This document shows positions 8,281 through 16,620 of a stretch of DNA of 64,000 nucleotides, piece after piece. The stretch covers positions 1 through 64,000 of the forward strand of contig NZ_JARVWW010000039.1 of assembly GCF_029846715.1 (NCBI RefSeq). The letters are read 5' to 3'. Within the stretch, counting starts at the first letter, position 1; each line of letters opens with the position of its first letter. Made by a program: the position numbers and the translations under genes. Under the pieces are notes generated by a model. That model was not told where the DNA came from and searched no databases. It worked only from the letters and a program-made list of their open reading frames with translations. Source of the DNA: Bradyrhizobium nivariense. Its GTDB lineage: Bacteria > Pseudomonadota > Alphaproteobacteria > Rhizobiales > Xanthobacteraceae.

Positions 8281-9205
8281 TGGGCTCCATGTAGCCGACA
8301 TAGCCGTCGAGCTCGGCGAAGCGGCCCGCCGAGATCAGCTGCATGTCGGTCAGCCAGTCGGACAAGGCGCGGCGCACGCCCTCGGCGCCGACGGCGTCGC
8401 CGTGAACGACGAGGCCGAAATGACGGCCAGCGAGATGGCGCGGATACGGCCAGCCCTTCAGCTCCAGCGCCTTGGCCTCGTCCGGCTTCTTGCCGTGGGT
8501 CGAGCTCGGATCGGGATTGCCGCCGTCGGCGCAGACCATGCGGTCCATCATCGCCTTGAGCCCGGAGGGCACGTGATACCAGTTCACCGGCGTCACGATC
8601 AGGATGCCGTGGGCCGCGACCCACAGCGGATAGATCTCGTTCAGCCAGTCGCCGGCCTGCCCCAGCGAATAGTTCGGATAGCAGCTGCACGGCCAGTGGC
8701 AGAGCGGCATCGCGGTTCCGACGCAGGACTTGCAGGGATGGATATTCTTGCCGAACTCCAAAGCGAGGCGCGACAGATCGAGGATGTCGATGGCAAACCC
8801 CATCTCGGTGAAGACCGGCTCGGCGAGCTTGACCAGACGCCAGGTCTTGGACATTTCGCCGGGACAGGTGTGCTCGCTGCGGGCCGAGCCGTTGATGATC
8901 AGGATGCGCGGGGTCTCGTCCGCATCGTCATGGCGTCGCTGTGCCGCCAGGATTTGCGCGCGCGCATCGAGCCAGTCGACGGCGATGTCATAGTCGGGAT
9001 CGGAGAAGCCGGCGCCCGCCTTGCGCGTCAGCGGGGCCTTGCGCGAATGGCTGTAGGCATCCCAGGCCGCGCCGACGATGGCATCGAGCTCGCGCTGGAG
9101 CGGTGCAAAGGCGGGATCGACAAACTGGCTTCTGTAACGCCGCTCGAACGCCTCGCGCGACAGCTTGACGGGCGGCATCCCCTTGCGAACGTCGGCTTCC
9201 GTCAT
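8252..9205 (-). CDS. NAD(P)H-dependent flavin reductase / flavodoxin-like protein, frameshifted near the C-terminus
   Basis: 317 aa as read. About 95 N-terminal residues precede a flavodoxin-like domain starting RILIINGSARSEHTCPGEM, with PCKSCVGTAMPLCHWPCSCY (Cys-rich insert) and LIVTPVNWYHVPSGLKAMMDRM, the FMN-binding loop of NADPH-dependent FMN reductases. The reading frame ends abruptly after GYVGYMEP. One extra base at about 8281 separates it from a second frame reading YATSHRALDDDGEFQKQVQN and on to a stop at 8128. Ignoring that base gives a 358 aa protein with the C-terminus I expect for this family. AGGAG lies 6 nt upstream of the start. Confidence 0.8.
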   Translation of the reverse strand: MTEADVRKGMPPVKLSREAFERRYRSQFVDPAFAPLQRELDAIVGAAWDAYSHSRKAPLTRKAGAGFSDPDYDIAVDWLDARAQILAAQRRHDDADETPRILIINGSARSEHTCPGEMSKTWRLVKLAEPVFTEMGFAIDILDLSRLALEFGKNIHPCKSCVGTAMPLCHWPCSCYPNYSLGQAGDWLNEIYPLWVAAHGILIVTPVNWYHVPSGLKAMMDRMVCADGGNPDPSSTHGKKPDEAKALELKGWPYPRHLAGRHFGLVVHGDAVGAEGVRRALSDWLTDMQLISAGRFAELDGYVGYMEPIRHLAPRAR

Positions 9206-9274
9206 GCTGGCTCCTGGCGAAGTCGGACCAGACCGACCAACCCGGGGCGCAGCGCGCGGTTCCTCGTTGCGCTA

Positions 9275-9312
9275 GAGCATCATCGGTTCTGATTGAATCA
9301 GAACCGATGCTC
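9275..9312. repeat. Near-perfect palindrome between genes
   Basis: The core ATCGGTTCTGATT-G-AATCAGAACCGAT (9284-9310 region) is an exact 13+1+13 palindrome, extended by GAGC/GCTC with a 3-nt ATC bulge in the left arm. It sits between the start of the flavin reductase and the end of the 68 aa gene, both on the minus strand, so it could be a terminator-like hairpin or a dispersed repeat. Confidence 0.75.
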
Positions 9313-9313
9313 G

Positions 9314-9520
9314 TCACGGTCCTCGTCTCGGGTAGACGGGCGTGCTCAGCCAGTCCGTCAGGGTCGAGGTCATTTCGTTCTGCCTGGCGCGGCGAAGCAG
9401 CAGGTCGCGCTCCTTGCCGGGCGGCAGGCTGCGCGCGCGCTCGCGGGCGGTTTCGGCGAACATCGCCAGCCGCTCCTGGAGCGATTGGGTCTGTTTCCTG
9501 CGATTGCGTTTGGCGGTCAT
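9314..9520 (-). CDS. 68 aa charged helical protein, paralogue A
   Basis: MTAKRNRRKQTQSLQERLA... is strongly basic at the start and then helical. It shares with the product of 9851-10051 the pattern SLPPGxxRDxxLxxARQxExxxxxTxWLxxP, so the two are paralogues 330 bp apart. Such pairs look like small regulatory or nucleic-acid-binding proteins, but no function is known to me. Confidence 0.72.
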   Translation of the reverse strand: MTAKRNRRKQTQSLQERLAMFAETARERARSLPPGKERDLLLRRARQNEMTSTLTDWLSTPVYPRRGP

Positions 9521-9850
9521 TGGCTTTCACTGAGCAATTCGGGTGTAAGGAAATCGGCCCCGGCGGGAGGTCGGGCGCCGGGGCTCAGGTTTCTTGTCAA
9601 TCAAGGCTCCTGCCGGTTGGGTGGCCCAGCCGGCATCATTTGCAGCTTCGGCCGCAACCGCGGGTTCCGCATTTCAATAAGTTAATGGCGCGTTTTTTTT
9701 GCTCGCGCGACCTCACCGATCGGCCGCAAAGGACCACGCAAGGCAAATCCCGCGTAGCAAATCCCGCGTACAAGCGCCGCGCAAAGCGGCGAAGCGCCGT
9801 TGACTGGCGCACTCATCCCGGTGCGTGCCGCACGTCCCGATCGGCCGCTT
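9521..9850. other. Gap between the two paralogous small genes
   Basis: 330 bp with no convincing coding sequence. It holds an exact 14-bp tandem duplication (GCAAATCCCGCGTA at 9743-9756 and 9757-9770) and a T-rich run near 9690. Nothing else recognised. Confidence 0.6.
9743..9770. repeat. Perfect 14-bp tandem duplication
   Basis: GCAAATCCCGCGTA occurs twice head to tail with no mismatch, in non-coding DNA. Confidence 0.9.
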
Positions 9851-10051
9851 CTATTCCGGCGGCTGTAGCCCCGGCGACCGCAGCCACTCGGTCATCTGGG
9901 AACCGGTTTCCGCCTGACGCGCCTTGCGCAACATCTCGTCGCGTGCAGCGCCGGGCGGAAGCGACTTGGCCTGTTCGCGAAGCCGCTCGGCTTCCGCGGC
10001 CAGGCGCATTTCCAGTGCATCCGTTTGCTTAACACGATGCCGCGTCAACAT
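9851..10051 (-). CDS. 66 aa charged helical protein, paralogue B
   Basis: MLTRHRVKQTDALEMRLAAE..., with SLPPGAARDEMLRKARQAE and TEWLRSP aligning to the 68 aa protein at 9314-9520. The start ATG at 10051 has GGGAGAA upstream; longer in-frame starts (10111, 10186) are less family-like. Unknown function. Confidence 0.72.
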   Translation of the reverse strand: MLTRHRVKQTDALEMRLAAEAERLREQAKSLPPGAARDEMLRKARQAETGSQMTEWLRSPGLQPPE

Positions 10052-10170
10052 GAGGAGTTCTCCCTGTTCATGGGCAAAGCGCGCCGTTGCGTCTTCTCTG
10101 GTGGCTTCCATAGCCAGACCGGAGCGAAGGCTCAACGTTCCGGACCGCGAACGGTTTCTCCATGCCTGGC

Positions 10171-10198
10171 AAGGCATCGGAGGCAAGGCATCGGAGGC
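10171..10198. repeat. Perfect 14-bp tandem duplication
   Basis: AAGGCATCGGAGGC is repeated exactly head to tail, immediately before the 3' end of the 60 aa gene. Confidence 0.9.
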
Positions 10199-10199
10199 T

Positions 10200-10382
10200 C
10201 TACTCTTCCCGGTTGTCGCGAAGAGCCTTGATCTCCGAGCGCAACATCGCGCTTTCCATCACCACTCGGCGCGCCTCGCGCGTGGCATCATCAAGCTGAT
10301 CCGCGACCACTCTGCGCTGCGCTCGGAGGGCGCGGCTCGCTTCGATCGCGCGCGCAGCGCGGGCCAGCAGGAGGTCGTTCAT
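10200..10382 (-). CDS. Small helical hypothetical protein
   Basis: 60 aa (MNDLLLARAARAIEASRALR...). It is almost entirely predicted helix with heptad-like Arg/Leu/Ala spacing, probably a short coiled coil. An unusual palindrome (TTACGTAAGTTACGTAA, 10418-10434) lies 36 bp upstream of the start. No family recognised. Confidence 0.55.
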   Translation of the reverse strand: MNDLLLARAARAIEASRALRAQRRVVADQLDDATREARRVVMESAMLRSEIKALRDNREE

Positions 10383-10417
10383 GGAGCGACGATAGAAGCT
10401 TCGGGACGAGCGCGCCT

Positions 10418-10434
10418 TTACGTAAGTTACGTAA
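10418..10434. promoter_or_regulatory. Double TTACGTAA palindrome, candidate operator
   Basis: TTACGTAA-G-TTACGTAA is palindromic as a whole (8+1+8), and each half is itself a palindrome. It is AT-rich in a GC-rich region and lies 36 bp upstream of the 60 aa gene start. The regulator is not identified; the Crp/Fnr protein encoded next door normally recognises a different half-site. Confidence 0.5.
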
Positions 10435-10563
10435 ACTGCTCAAAACCAGCCACCCGCTCAAAATCTTCCGCGCACGCCAACCTCGATCAGGAATCTCGGA
10501 ACCCGTCGACCGGGTACGTTCCTCGGCCGAAGACCTACGAGCCGGTCCCAAGCGAGAGAGCGC

Positions 10564-11310
10564 TCAGCCCCGCCGATAGAGTTGCAGATAGCTCGGCGAG
10601 AACAGCGCCGCGTCCTTGAGCGCATCGAGATCGTTGACGGTCAGCGTGCGATCGCGCAGCACGATCAGGCCCGAGGCACGCAGCTCCTGGACCGTGCGGT
10701 TGAGATGGACCACCGACAGCCCGGTGGCGTCCGCAAGATCCATTTGCGTCACCGGCATCACGCAGGAATTGCCGTCGACCATCCCGACGGGACGCAGCCG
10801 TTCGATGATCTCGCAGAACAAATGGGCCACGCGCTCAAAGGCCACCCGGCGGCCGAGATTGATAGCCCATTCGCGCTGGATGGCGGTGTTGACGAGGGTC
10901 TCGCACCAGAACGCTTCTGCCAGCGCGCGGTCGCTCGCAACCAGACCCTCGAACCGCGCGCGCCTGATTTCGGTGTAGACGACCGGCGTCATCGCCGCGA
11001 TGGAATGATCCATCACCGACAGCAGGAACGCGTGCGCGTCGCAACTTTCGCCGGGAAAGAGAAAGTTGACGATCTGGCGCCGACCGTCTTCGAGCATCTT
11101 GTAGCGGCAGAGCCAGCCCGACAGCACGAGGCGGACACTGTCGACCGGATCGCCCTCCGAGATCAGATCCTCGCCCGATCCCGCGCGCTGGATTCCCTCG
11201 AGCATCGCGTATTCGAGCGAGGTGCGGGCCTCAGTCGACAACGGCCGCAGCACGTTCAGCCGGCGAATGACCGGCTCCACCAGACTGCGATCTAGCGTCG
11301 ACAAGGGCAT
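10564..11310 (-). CDS. Crp/Fnr-family transcriptional regulator
   Basis: 248 aa. The N-terminal cyclic-nucleotide-binding-like jelly roll (about 20-130: GEDLISEGDPVDSVRLVLSG, FLFPGESCDAHAFLL) is followed by a dimerisation helix and a C-terminal winged HTH (QMDLADATGLSVVHLNRTVQ). No Fnr-type N-terminal Cys cluster is seen, so it is not a [4Fe-4S] oxygen sensor. The ATG at 11310 overlaps the stop of the hybrid kinase gene by one base (TGATG), so the two are probably translationally coupled and work together. Ligand unknown. Confidence 0.88.
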   Translation of the reverse strand: MPLSTLDRSLVEPVIRRLNVLRPLSTEARTSLEYAMLEGIQRAGSGEDLISEGDPVDSVRLVLSGWLCRYKMLEDGRRQIVNFLFPGESCDAHAFLLSVMDHSIAAMTPVVYTEIRRARFEGLVASDRALAEAFWCETLVNTAIQREWAINLGRRVAFERVAHLFCEIIERLRPVGMVDGNSCVMPVTQMDLADATGLSVVHLNRTVQELRASGLIVLRDRTLTVNDLDALKDAALFSPSYLQLYRRG

Positions 11311-14300
11311 CAGCTGGCCACCGCCGGCGTATGAAACGCCCGCTTGCTGAGGGGAATGGTGATCGTGCATTGCAGTCCCTTGGGATTGAATGCCATCGTG
11401 GTCTGCCCCTTGAACTCGAACGCGAGCGTGCGCTCCAGAAGCTCGGTCCCAAATCCTTTGTGCGGCGGCGGCGCAACCGGCGGCCCGCCGCGCTCCCGCC
11501 ACTCGAACACAAGCTGCGCCGGCTCGGCGCTCTGCTCAATCCGCCAGGAAATCTCGATGCGACCTATCGGCCGGCTGAGGGCGCCGTATTTCAGCGCGTT
11601 GGTCGCGAGCTCGTGAATGGCAAGCGCAAAGGTTTCCGCTGCCTTCGACTGAAAACGCACCGTGGGACCGGTGACACGCACCTGCTCGCCTTCTCTGGCA
11701 TTATAGGCCAGCAGCTCCTCGACGGCGAGGTATTCGAGATCTACACCACCTTCAGGATCGCGGGTCACCAGCGCCTGGGTACGGGCAAATGCGTTGAGCC
11801 GGCCATCGAGATGGGAAGCGAACTCCTCGACCGTCGAGCTCGAATCGGCCGTGCGACGGGCGATCGAGCGCACCACGCCCAGCGTGTTGCGGACCCGATG
11901 CTGGAGTTCGGCCAGCAGCAGGCGCTGGCGCTCCTCGGCGCGGGTAATGGCGGTGATGTCGACGAAGGTGATGACGACCCCGGCGATGAAATTGTCGATA
12001 CTGCGATAGGGCAGGATGCGCACGATGTAGCGCGTACCGCTGTCTGGCGCCCTCAGCTCGCGCTCGGCGCTGGCAAGCGTCCGCAGCACGCCGCGAATGT
12101 CGTCGTAGAGCTCCTCGATCGGGATGCGCGCCTTGATGTGCGCGATGGGGCGGCCCGTGTCGGTTTCGACGAGATGCAGAACCTGCGCGATCGCCGGCGT
12201 GAAGTTCATCACGCGCAAATCGTTGTCGAGGAACACGGTCGCGATCTGCGTGCTCTCCAGGAAATTCTCGAGGTCGCTGGTGGCGCGCGTCAATTCCTGG
12301 ACGCGGTGAGCCAGCTCGCCGTTCACGGTGGTCAGCTCCTCGTTGACCGACTGCAATTCCTCGCGTGAGGTTTCGAGCTCCTCGTTTGCGGACTGAAGCT
12401 CTTCGTTGAGCGACTGGTATTCCTCGTTCGAGGACTTCAGCTCCTCGTTGGTGCTTTCGAGCTCTTCGATGGTTGCCTGGAGGCGCTCCCGCGTCGCCCG
12501 CAGCTCGCCTTCGATGCGCTCGACATGCTCGGTCTGCACCAGCGCATTGGGCTTGCTCTCGTCGGCACCGATGGTGCGCACCGGGCCGTCCTTGAACAGG
12601 ACGACGAAATTGCGGTGGCCGCTGCCGCCATCCTGGATCGGCTCCACCGTGATGTCGATGAGAATGCGATGGCCGTTGTCGCCGAGCTGCACCTGCTCGG
12701 TATGGGCGGGCTCGTTGGTCTCCGCCGCGCGGCTGAGCACCGTGCGCAGTTCCAGGCGGAGATCGCGATGGACGAGTTGAAGCAGGTCGAGCGTGGCGGC
12801 GCCTGCCGTCGGCTCGATGTAGCGGCCGGTGCGCCCGGAAAAGTGCAGGGCCTGAAAGTTACCGTCGGTAATGACATAGGCGGGGGCGTAGCGCTCCGCG
12901 ATCCGTTGCGCGCGGCGCTCCAGCCCGACGTCGGGGCGGAACGAGCGCGACGGCGGCACCTCGACGGCTGCTGCCCTCCCCGCAGCGGCGGTGATCGGAA
13001 ATTCCGGCGGCAGCCGCGTTCCGGTCTCGAGCTTCTTGAAAATGCGGGCGCGGCGGTCGATCGGCACGAACAGTTTCGGATGCCGCGTCACGTTCTCGGA
13101 ATTGCCGAGGAACAGAAAGCGATCCGGCAGAAGCGCGAAGTGGAATAGCGGGATCACCCGGTTCTGCAATTCGGCATTGAGGTAGATCAGCAGGTTGCGG
13201 CAGGAGACGAGATCGAGCTTCGAGAACGGTGCGTCCTTGATCACGTTGTGCTGCGAGAAGATGCACATCTCGCGCAGCTCCTTGACCACGCAATAGGTAT
13301 CGCCCTCGCGCACGAACCAGCGCGCCAGGCGCTCGCTGGTCATGTCCGCCTCGATCTTGGTGCGGTAACGGCCGACGCGCGCGGTCGCCAGCGCCCGTCC
13401 GTCGATGTCGGTAGCGAAGATCTGAACCTGCGGCGCGGAGTCCATTTTGGCCATGTGCTCGCGCAGGAGGATACCGATCGAATAGGCCTCCTCTCCGGTG
13501 GCGCAGCCGAGAACCCAGACGCGTACTTGCTTGCTCGCGTCCTTGCCTTCGAACAGCTTCGGGACGATCTGCTTCTCCAGCACCTCGAATTCGCGCTTGT
13601 CGCGGAAGAATTCGGTGACGCCGATCAAGAGGTCGTTGAAGAGGTGCTGCGCCTCGTCCTTATCGTTGCGCAGGAAATCGACATAGGCGGAAATATCGGC
13701 GATCTGGACCACCTGCATCCGCCGCTGCACGCGGCGCAGGAAGGTGTTCTGCTTGTAGCCGTGGAAATCATTGCCGGTCTTGCTGCGTAGGATATCGGCG
13801 ACGCGCGCGAGCGAGGTCGCTGCAGCGGCCAGCACCTCGTCGAACCCCTGCTTGGCGTCCAGCCGCCGCAAATGACGGGCATAGACCTGGATGTGCTCGG
13901 CGATCTCTTCCGGAGAGAGCACATAATCGGCGATCGCCGCCGGCGTATTGGCGTCCTTCAGATGGTCAGCCTCGTCACTCGCCCCCTTTTCGGCGATGGC
14001 GAGACCACCGTGGTCCTTCAGCGTCGCGGCACCCAGCGTGCCGTCGCCGCCGATGCCGGACAGGATCACGCCGATCGATTGCTCGGCGCGTTCTTCCGCC
14101 AGGGACACCAGGAAGCTGTCGATCGTGGCCCGCTCGCCGGGCGCCTGCTCGGCCTCGCGCACCGCGAAGCGACCGCCCTGGATCGTCGTGATCATCGCCG
14201 GCGGGCACAGATAGATCGTGCCGCCCTCGATGGTCTGGCCGTCGCCGACGTCGGAGATCTTGCCGCCGTTGGAATTTTGCAGGATCTGGCGCAGCCGCGG

Positions 14301-14498
14301 CTCGTCGAGGGCCTCATGATGTTGAAGCGCCAGCACGATGGCCTGGTCGGCTCCTACGGTCAGCTTGGCAAAGAAGCGCTTGATGCTATCCAGAGCGGTC
14401 GGCGGGGCACCCACCCCGATGATCAGCGGGGGGCTGATCTGGCGCTCTCTTTCGACCGGCTGGTCGCCGACTTCATGCATGGTCTCGGTAGCTCTCAT
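11310..14498 (-). CDS. CheB-CheR-coiled coil-PAS-HWE hybrid sensor histidine kinase
   Basis: 1062 aa in one chain. A CheB-like methylesterase domain covers about 23-195 and a CheR methyltransferase about 220-480 (FLRRVQRRM, GCATGEEAYSIG, SCRNLLIYLN). Two PAS-like regions flank a long coiled coil of repeated NEEL units (about 665-735). An HWE/HisKA_2 kinase forms the C-terminus (ELQHRVRNTLGVVRSIARRT with the phospho-His, ALAIHELATNALKYGALS as N box). In the CheB domain the GASxGG loop reads GVGAPPTALDS, so the catalytic Ser is missing, while the His (LALQHHE) and Asp (LSGIGGDG) positions remain. The gene is coupled to the downstream Crp/Fnr gene. ATG at 14498 or 14480. Confidence 0.93.
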   Translation of the reverse strand: MRATETMHEVGDQPVERERQISPPLIIGVGAPPTALDSIKRFFAKLTVGADQAIVLALQHHEALDEPRLRQILQNSNGGKISDVGDGQTIEGGTIYLCPPAMITTIQGGRFAVREAEQAPGERATIDSFLVSLAEERAEQSIGVILSGIGGDGTLGAATLKDHGGLAIAEKGASDEADHLKDANTPAAIADYVLSPEEIAEHIQVYARHLRRLDAKQGFDEVLAAAATSLARVADILRSKTGNDFHGYKQNTFLRRVQRRMQVVQIADISAYVDFLRNDKDEAQHLFNDLLIGVTEFFRDKREFEVLEKQIVPKLFEGKDASKQVRVWVLGCATGEEAYSIGILLREHMAKMDSAPQVQIFATDIDGRALATARVGRYRTKIEADMTSERLARWFVREGDTYCVVKELREMCIFSQHNVIKDAPFSKLDLVSCRNLLIYLNAELQNRVIPLFHFALLPDRFLFLGNSENVTRHPKLFVPIDRRARIFKKLETGTRLPPEFPITAAAGRAAAVEVPPSRSFRPDVGLERRAQRIAERYAPAYVITDGNFQALHFSGRTGRYIEPTAGAATLDLLQLVHRDLRLELRTVLSRAAETNEPAHTEQVQLGDNGHRILIDITVEPIQDGGSGHRNFVVLFKDGPVRTIGADESKPNALVQTEHVERIEGELRATRERLQATIEELESTNEELKSSNEEYQSLNEELQSANEELETSREELQSVNEELTTVNGELAHRVQELTRATSDLENFLESTQIATVFLDNDLRVMNFTPAIAQVLHLVETDTGRPIAHIKARIPIEELYDDIRGVLRTLASAERELRAPDSGTRYIVRILPYRSIDNFIAGVVITFVDITAITRAEERQRLLLAELQHRVRNTLGVVRSIARRTADSSSTVEEFASHLDGRLNAFARTQALVTRDPEGGVDLEYLAVEELLAYNAREGEQVRVTGPTVRFQSKAAETFALAIHELATNALKYGALSRPIGRIEISWRIEQSAEPAQLVFEWRERGGPPVAPPPHKGFGTELLERTLAFEFKGQTTMAFNPKGLQCTITIPLSKRAFHTPAVAS

Positions 14499-14658
14499 TC
14501 AGTGACGGGAACCAGCGGACGCCCGCTCGCCGCAAATAGCAGAACTGATGTTACCCCAACAGGTGAAAGCCGGAAACGTCACGCTGCGTTCCATACAGCG
14601 AGCATCGTTGTCTATTCCCGACCAAAGGCCCATAGTTGCCTACGGCAGGAGCCCCGTC

Positions 14659-14970
14659 ATGCAGACGTCGGAAGAACTCGCGGCCCTGATCAGGCGGGCC
14701 GAGGACGCCACCGCCACCGCCCGCCGGCTGCTCCGTGAGAACGATCGTTTGCGCCGCAGCGTCGAGCGGCAACTCGACTTTATGTACGAACTCGGCGTCG
14801 ATTTCAGGCGGCCTTTCAACGCCCCCCGGATCACTCCGGGTCGACTTGCTGCCGAAGATAGGCAATACGCTGCTCGATCAGGACGCGATGGCGCAGCCAT
14901 TGCGTCAGGGTCTGCTTCAGCGCCTCGACCAACCGCTCCGCCTGGCCCGCATCGCAGCCGCCGGCACTGA
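14659..14970 (+). CDS. Small coiled-coil-like hypothetical protein
   Basis: Up to 103 aa (MQTSEELAALIRRAEDATATARR...). The first about 60 residues are a charged helix ending DFMYELGVDFRRPFN and look genuine. The rest is antisense to the opposing gene at 14831-15097 and reads like a shadow, so the natural end may have been lost or the overlap is real. Divergent from the hybrid kinase. Confidence 0.5.
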   Translation: MQTSEELAALIRRAEDATATARRLLRENDRLRRSVERQLDFMYELGVDFRRPFNAPRITPGRLAAEDRQYAARSGRDGAAIASGSASAPRPTAPPGPHRSRRH

Positions 14971-15097
14971 GTTCACGGACCCGGTCCTCCTGGTCGCGGA
15001 TGCGCTGCCAACCCTCCTCGATATCCCGATCGGCCTTGATCAGATGGCGGCGCTCGGAATCGAGCTGCTCGGTCCATTCGGCGAGGGAAATGGTCAT
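14831..15097 (-). CDS. Small helical protein downstream of cheB
   Basis: 88 aa (MTISLAEWTEQLDSERRHLIKADRDIEEGW...), all helix with many charged residues. GAGGG lies 6 nt before the ATG. It begins 8 bp after the CheB stop codon, so it should be in the same operon. No domain recognised; it may be an accessory of the CheB esterase. Confidence 0.68.
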   Translation of the reverse strand: MTISLAEWTEQLDSERRHLIKADRDIEEGWQRIRDQEDRVRELSAGGCDAGQAERLVEALKQTLTQWLRHRVLIEQRIAYLRQQVDPE

Positions 15098-15105
15098 GGC
15101 GACCC

Positions 15106-16113
15106 TCAAACCTCCCGCTTGCGAGCCGGAGGATCGAGGGACTTTAGCACGACCCGCCGGATCATGTCGGCATATTCGCGATATTCGGCCGCCCGCGTCT
15201 GGTACATCTCGGCAACCGCAGGCCGGCCGCTGCGCCGGCCGTCGGCGGCCATGCGCTGCACCAGCTCAGCCCGCTCCTCGATGATGCGCAGCGCGACCCG
15301 CAGGGCTTCATCCACTTGCCCCTCCTGCTCTTTTGCGAGGACGTCGATGGTGAAGGCGTGACCGACCTGGCAACGGAAGCGCATCGGATGCGATGCCTTG
15401 ATCTCGGACAGCACGCCCCCGCAGGCCGGGCAGGTCAGCGCAACCGGATCGGCCACCGATGTGAGCTTGTCACTGCCGATCCGTTCGCCGGCCGCGATCT
15501 CGACCTCGAGCCGGATCTCCGGCGGGATCGGCAGTGCGGCGCCCGCAACCTCCCTGGCGAGATCGGACAGAACGTCGCCCATTCCGGCGCCGGGGACGCA
15601 AAGATCGACGATGGTCGCCTCCAGGGCGCTTCTTGGCATTTCATCGGCGATGGCGTCCGAGGGGTCCTGCACCACCGAGATCCCGCCGCAACGCTTGATG
15701 GCGCTGAGACCGGCCGCACCGTCGGACAACAGGCCGCTGAGGAGCACGCCGATGACGCGCGGGCCGTAACTGATGGCGGCCGAGCGAAACAAGGCGTCGA
15801 TGGCCGGCCGCACCATGTTCTCGCGCGGACCGCGCCCGAGGAACACGTGATCCTGGGACAGCAGCAGATGATGGTCCGGTGCGGCCAGATAGACCTGGCC
15901 GGGCTCGATCTTCATGCCGTTTTCGGCCTGTCGGACCGGAAGCGGCCCCGCGCTGCTGGCGACCGTCGAGAGAATGCCGATGCCCTGCGCCGGGATGTGC
16001 AGGACGATGAAAACGGCTGCCGGCAGATCCGGCGGCAGGCGGCCCAGGATCTGCTTCAGCGGTGCGGTCGCGCCGGCCGAGCCCCCGATGACGATGATGT
16101 CGTGGTTGCTCAT
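15106..16113 (-). CDS. CheB-type protein-glutamate methylesterase without receiver domain
   Basis: 335 aa. CheB catalytic domain (about 1-190) with IVIGGSAGATAPL (catalytic Ser present), VLHIPA (His) and LLSGLLSDGAAG (Asp). The N-terminal receiver of classical CheB is absent. The C-terminal part carries a putative zinc ribbon (CPACGGVL ... FRCQVGHAF) and a helical tail (RAAEYREYADMIRRVV). It demethylates or deamidates receptor glutamates, here probably in the pathway of the neighbouring CheB/CheR kinase. The start at MSNHDIIVIGGSAG fits the family. Confidence 0.9.
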   Translation of the reverse strand: MSNHDIIVIGGSAGATAPLKQILGRLPPDLPAAVFIVLHIPAQGIGILSTVASSAGPLPVRQAENGMKIEPGQVYLAAPDHHLLLSQDHVFLGRGPRENMVRPAIDALFRSAAISYGPRVIGVLLSGLLSDGAAGLSAIKRCGGISVVQDPSDAIADEMPRSALEATIVDLCVPGAGMGDVLSDLAREVAGAALPIPPEIRLEVEIAAGERIGSDKLTSVADPVALTCPACGGVLSEIKASHPMRFRCQVGHAFTIDVLAKEQEGQVDEALRVALRIIEERAELVQRMAADGRRSGRPAVAEMYQTRAAEYREYADMIRRVVLKSLDPPARKREV

Positions 16114-16200
16114 GGAACCCGCCTTCGTTTGCATCGTTTGTACCAAGGCGGGTCACCGCCCTATGTTCCTATGGACCGAAAAGGAAGCATGGGAGGCACC

Positions 16201-16608
16201 ATGGCGATGTCGGGCAGCATGCCGTCACGTCCGCGGGCGTCGCTCAGCGGGCGGCGGATCTTCATTGTCGAGGACGAATATTTTCTCGCCGATGACATTG
16301 GCAAGGCATGTCGCGCGCTCGGCGCAGACGTCGCTGGCCCGGCGGGTGATCTCCACGACGCACTCAGGATCCTGCACGACGGCAGCATCCTGGATGCCGC
16401 CGTGCTCGACGTGAACATCCGCAGTGAGATGATCTTTCCGGTCGCCCGTGAGTTGAAGGCAAGGAGCGTACCCTTCATCTTCACGACCGGATACGACAAG
16501 GTCACAATCAGTCCGGAATTTCACGACGTGCCGATCCTGGAAAAGCCGATCGATCTGCCGGCTATGGCACGGAGGCTGGCCGCGCTCATCGCCGATCCGC
16601 AAGGTTGA
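16201..16608 (+). CDS. Single-domain response regulator
   Basis: About 135 aa, a receiver domain only: acidic pair in FIVEDEYFLADD, phospho-acceptor Asp in AAVLDVNI, Thr in FTTGYD, Lys in ILEKPID. It has no output domain, so it acts through protein contacts or as a phosphate sink. HWE kinases commonly signal to such receivers, and it diverges from the cheB operon, so pairing with the 1062 aa kinase is plausible. Start at 16201 (GGGAGG 4 nt upstream); ATG 16171 or 16189 also possible. Confidence 0.88.
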   Translation: MAMSGSMPSRPRASLSGRRIFIVEDEYFLADDIGKACRALGADVAGPAGDLHDALRILHDGSILDAAVLDVNIRSEMIFPVARELKARSVPFIFTTGYDKVTISPEFHDVPILEKPIDLPAMARRLAALIADPQG

Positions 16609-16620
16609 GCAGAACGGCGA

